From positions 3,266,501 through 3,330,500 of the forward strand of contig OX637795.1 of the NCBI GenBank assembly GCA_951802425.1: a stretch of DNA of 64,000 nucleotides, written 5' to 3'. The DNA is from Clavaria fumosa (Eukaryota > Basidiomycota > Agaricomycetes > Agaricales > Clavariaceae). Numbering within the stretch: the stretch's first letter is position 1; every line of letters begins with the position of its first letter. This document shows positions 63,221-64,000 of the stretch, piece after piece. The notes under the pieces were generated by a model that was not told the DNA's origin, made no database searches, and worked only from the letters and a program-made list of their open reading frames with translations. The translations under genes were made by a program, and so were the position numbers.

Positions 63221-64000
63221 AACAATTTCCTAAGTCCTCGGGAATGGTGGATATGAGAGTGTTGAGACTCAGTTCAATGATACTCACCACCAGATGCAGC
63301 AGGCGTAAGGTGAGATGAACGTCAGGGCAACTGCATCAGCAAACCTTTTTGAGCCTTTTTTGACTTGCACAAGCTCTCTCACCGGTACAATGGAAAGTAC
63401 GACATCGTGAGCGCCTATCATTCTTGTTCCTCCCTCAAGATAGCCGCCAGGAAGTCAATTGGTCGGCTGATAGCTGGCGTCTAACCTTAGTTCACATTAA
63501 CTCTGAGCGATATGAAATAACATGAGGCGTTTGTTCGGCTGTGTGAATCGTAGGGTGAGTTTCCCCGTGCTTGTTTTCAAAGTGACTGTGAAAGTGGTTG
63601 AGTTTTTCCTCGAGAACTGCAGGGTAAAGAGATAGCGGAGGCGCGTGGTCAAAGAGAGCAACAACCTGCCGAAGTGGATATTGCGGTATATGCTGCGGCT
63701 AACTAATTTTCGAGTGGGCGGACGTATTGCGATGAGTAGATGGGGTGGGTGAAATTGACGGTGTTCATTATGAGAAGCTTACAGACCTCGTCTACTCTCA
63801 CGATTTCCCCAGCAAGGAAATTACAACGTGTTCATATCATACCTTGATGGCCGTTCGAAATCTCTTTTCAGCAGCGCCCTCTTGACCCTTAGGTGGTAAC
63901 CGCAATACGCACAATCTCCTTAAAGCAACATGAGGCTCCATACCCTTACTCCTTTGCCGTAAGATTAGCTGTTTCAGTGTCAGATAACCTTTCTAATTAT
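63221..64000. other. Upstream region of the fusion gene, no other gene seen
   Basis: About 780 bases upstream of the minus-strand start codon. It should hold the promoter. No domain-bearing frame and no clear regulatory motif were recognised. Confidence 0.4.

Overview
The window looks like accessory DNA from a filamentous basidiomycete, most likely an agaricomycete. Genes are split by many short introns of about 45-70 bp, and the gene families are NACHT-WD40 NLR-like proteins, F-box proteins, a 7-TM family protein and an NYN-domain protein. The mobile elements are of fungal type: a chromodomain Ty3/gypsy element, a Ty1/copia element and a tyrosine-recombinase retrotransposon. I see no rRNA, no intact tRNA, no CRISPR and nothing bacterial.

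Layout. Positions 1-6546 hold one NACHT-WD40 gene cut by the window start and a second copy shortened to an intact 460-aa NACHT-only frame followed by WD40 debris. 7.2-8.4 kb (-) is an F-box gene. 9.4-10.1 kb joins a WD40 tail to an NYN fragment. 10.4-11.9 kb is a multi-exon 7-TM gene. 12.87-15.07 kb is the one intact NYN (PIN-like nuclease) gene. 16.906-22.791 kb is a tyrosine-recombinase retrotransposon whose exact empty site survives at 33.226 kb.

22.8-43.5 kb is a tandem duplication of a cassette of about 10.4 kb. Each unit carries a complete NLR (N-terminal helical region, NACHT, then 13 or 12 near-identical 42-aa WD40 repeats) and a minus-strand chimeric pseudogene in which the 5' half of the NYN gene is fused to NACHT and WD40 parts. 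The two NLRs differ mostly in repeat number and in a few positions per WD40 repeat, the pattern expected of recognition surfaces under concerted evolution. A 755-bp LTR-like insertion lies only in the second unit.

43.66-55.37 kb is a nested transposon stack. A copia element (identical 252-bp LTRs, ATGTG target duplication) has its gag interrupted by a 1476-bp CACTA-like non-autonomous element (GTG duplication). Its 5' LTR is interrupted by an intact chromodomain gypsy element (291-bp LTRs with one visible difference, AGACA duplication). The gypsy primer-binding site is an 11-nt complement of its own LTR, as in Tf1-type self-priming.

56.9-61.1 kb holds relics: a frameshifted Crypton/Ndc10-like fragment, a frameshifted Slp1-type SUN-protein C-terminus, a conserved fungal ORF, a Tc1 transposase relic and a 699-bp foldback element. 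61.1-63.2 kb (-) is an intact kinase/HAD/uracil phosphoribosyltransferase fusion gene.

Overall this is an NLR-rich locus built by tandem duplication, WD40 repeat shuffling, gene chimerism and several very recent transposon insertions.
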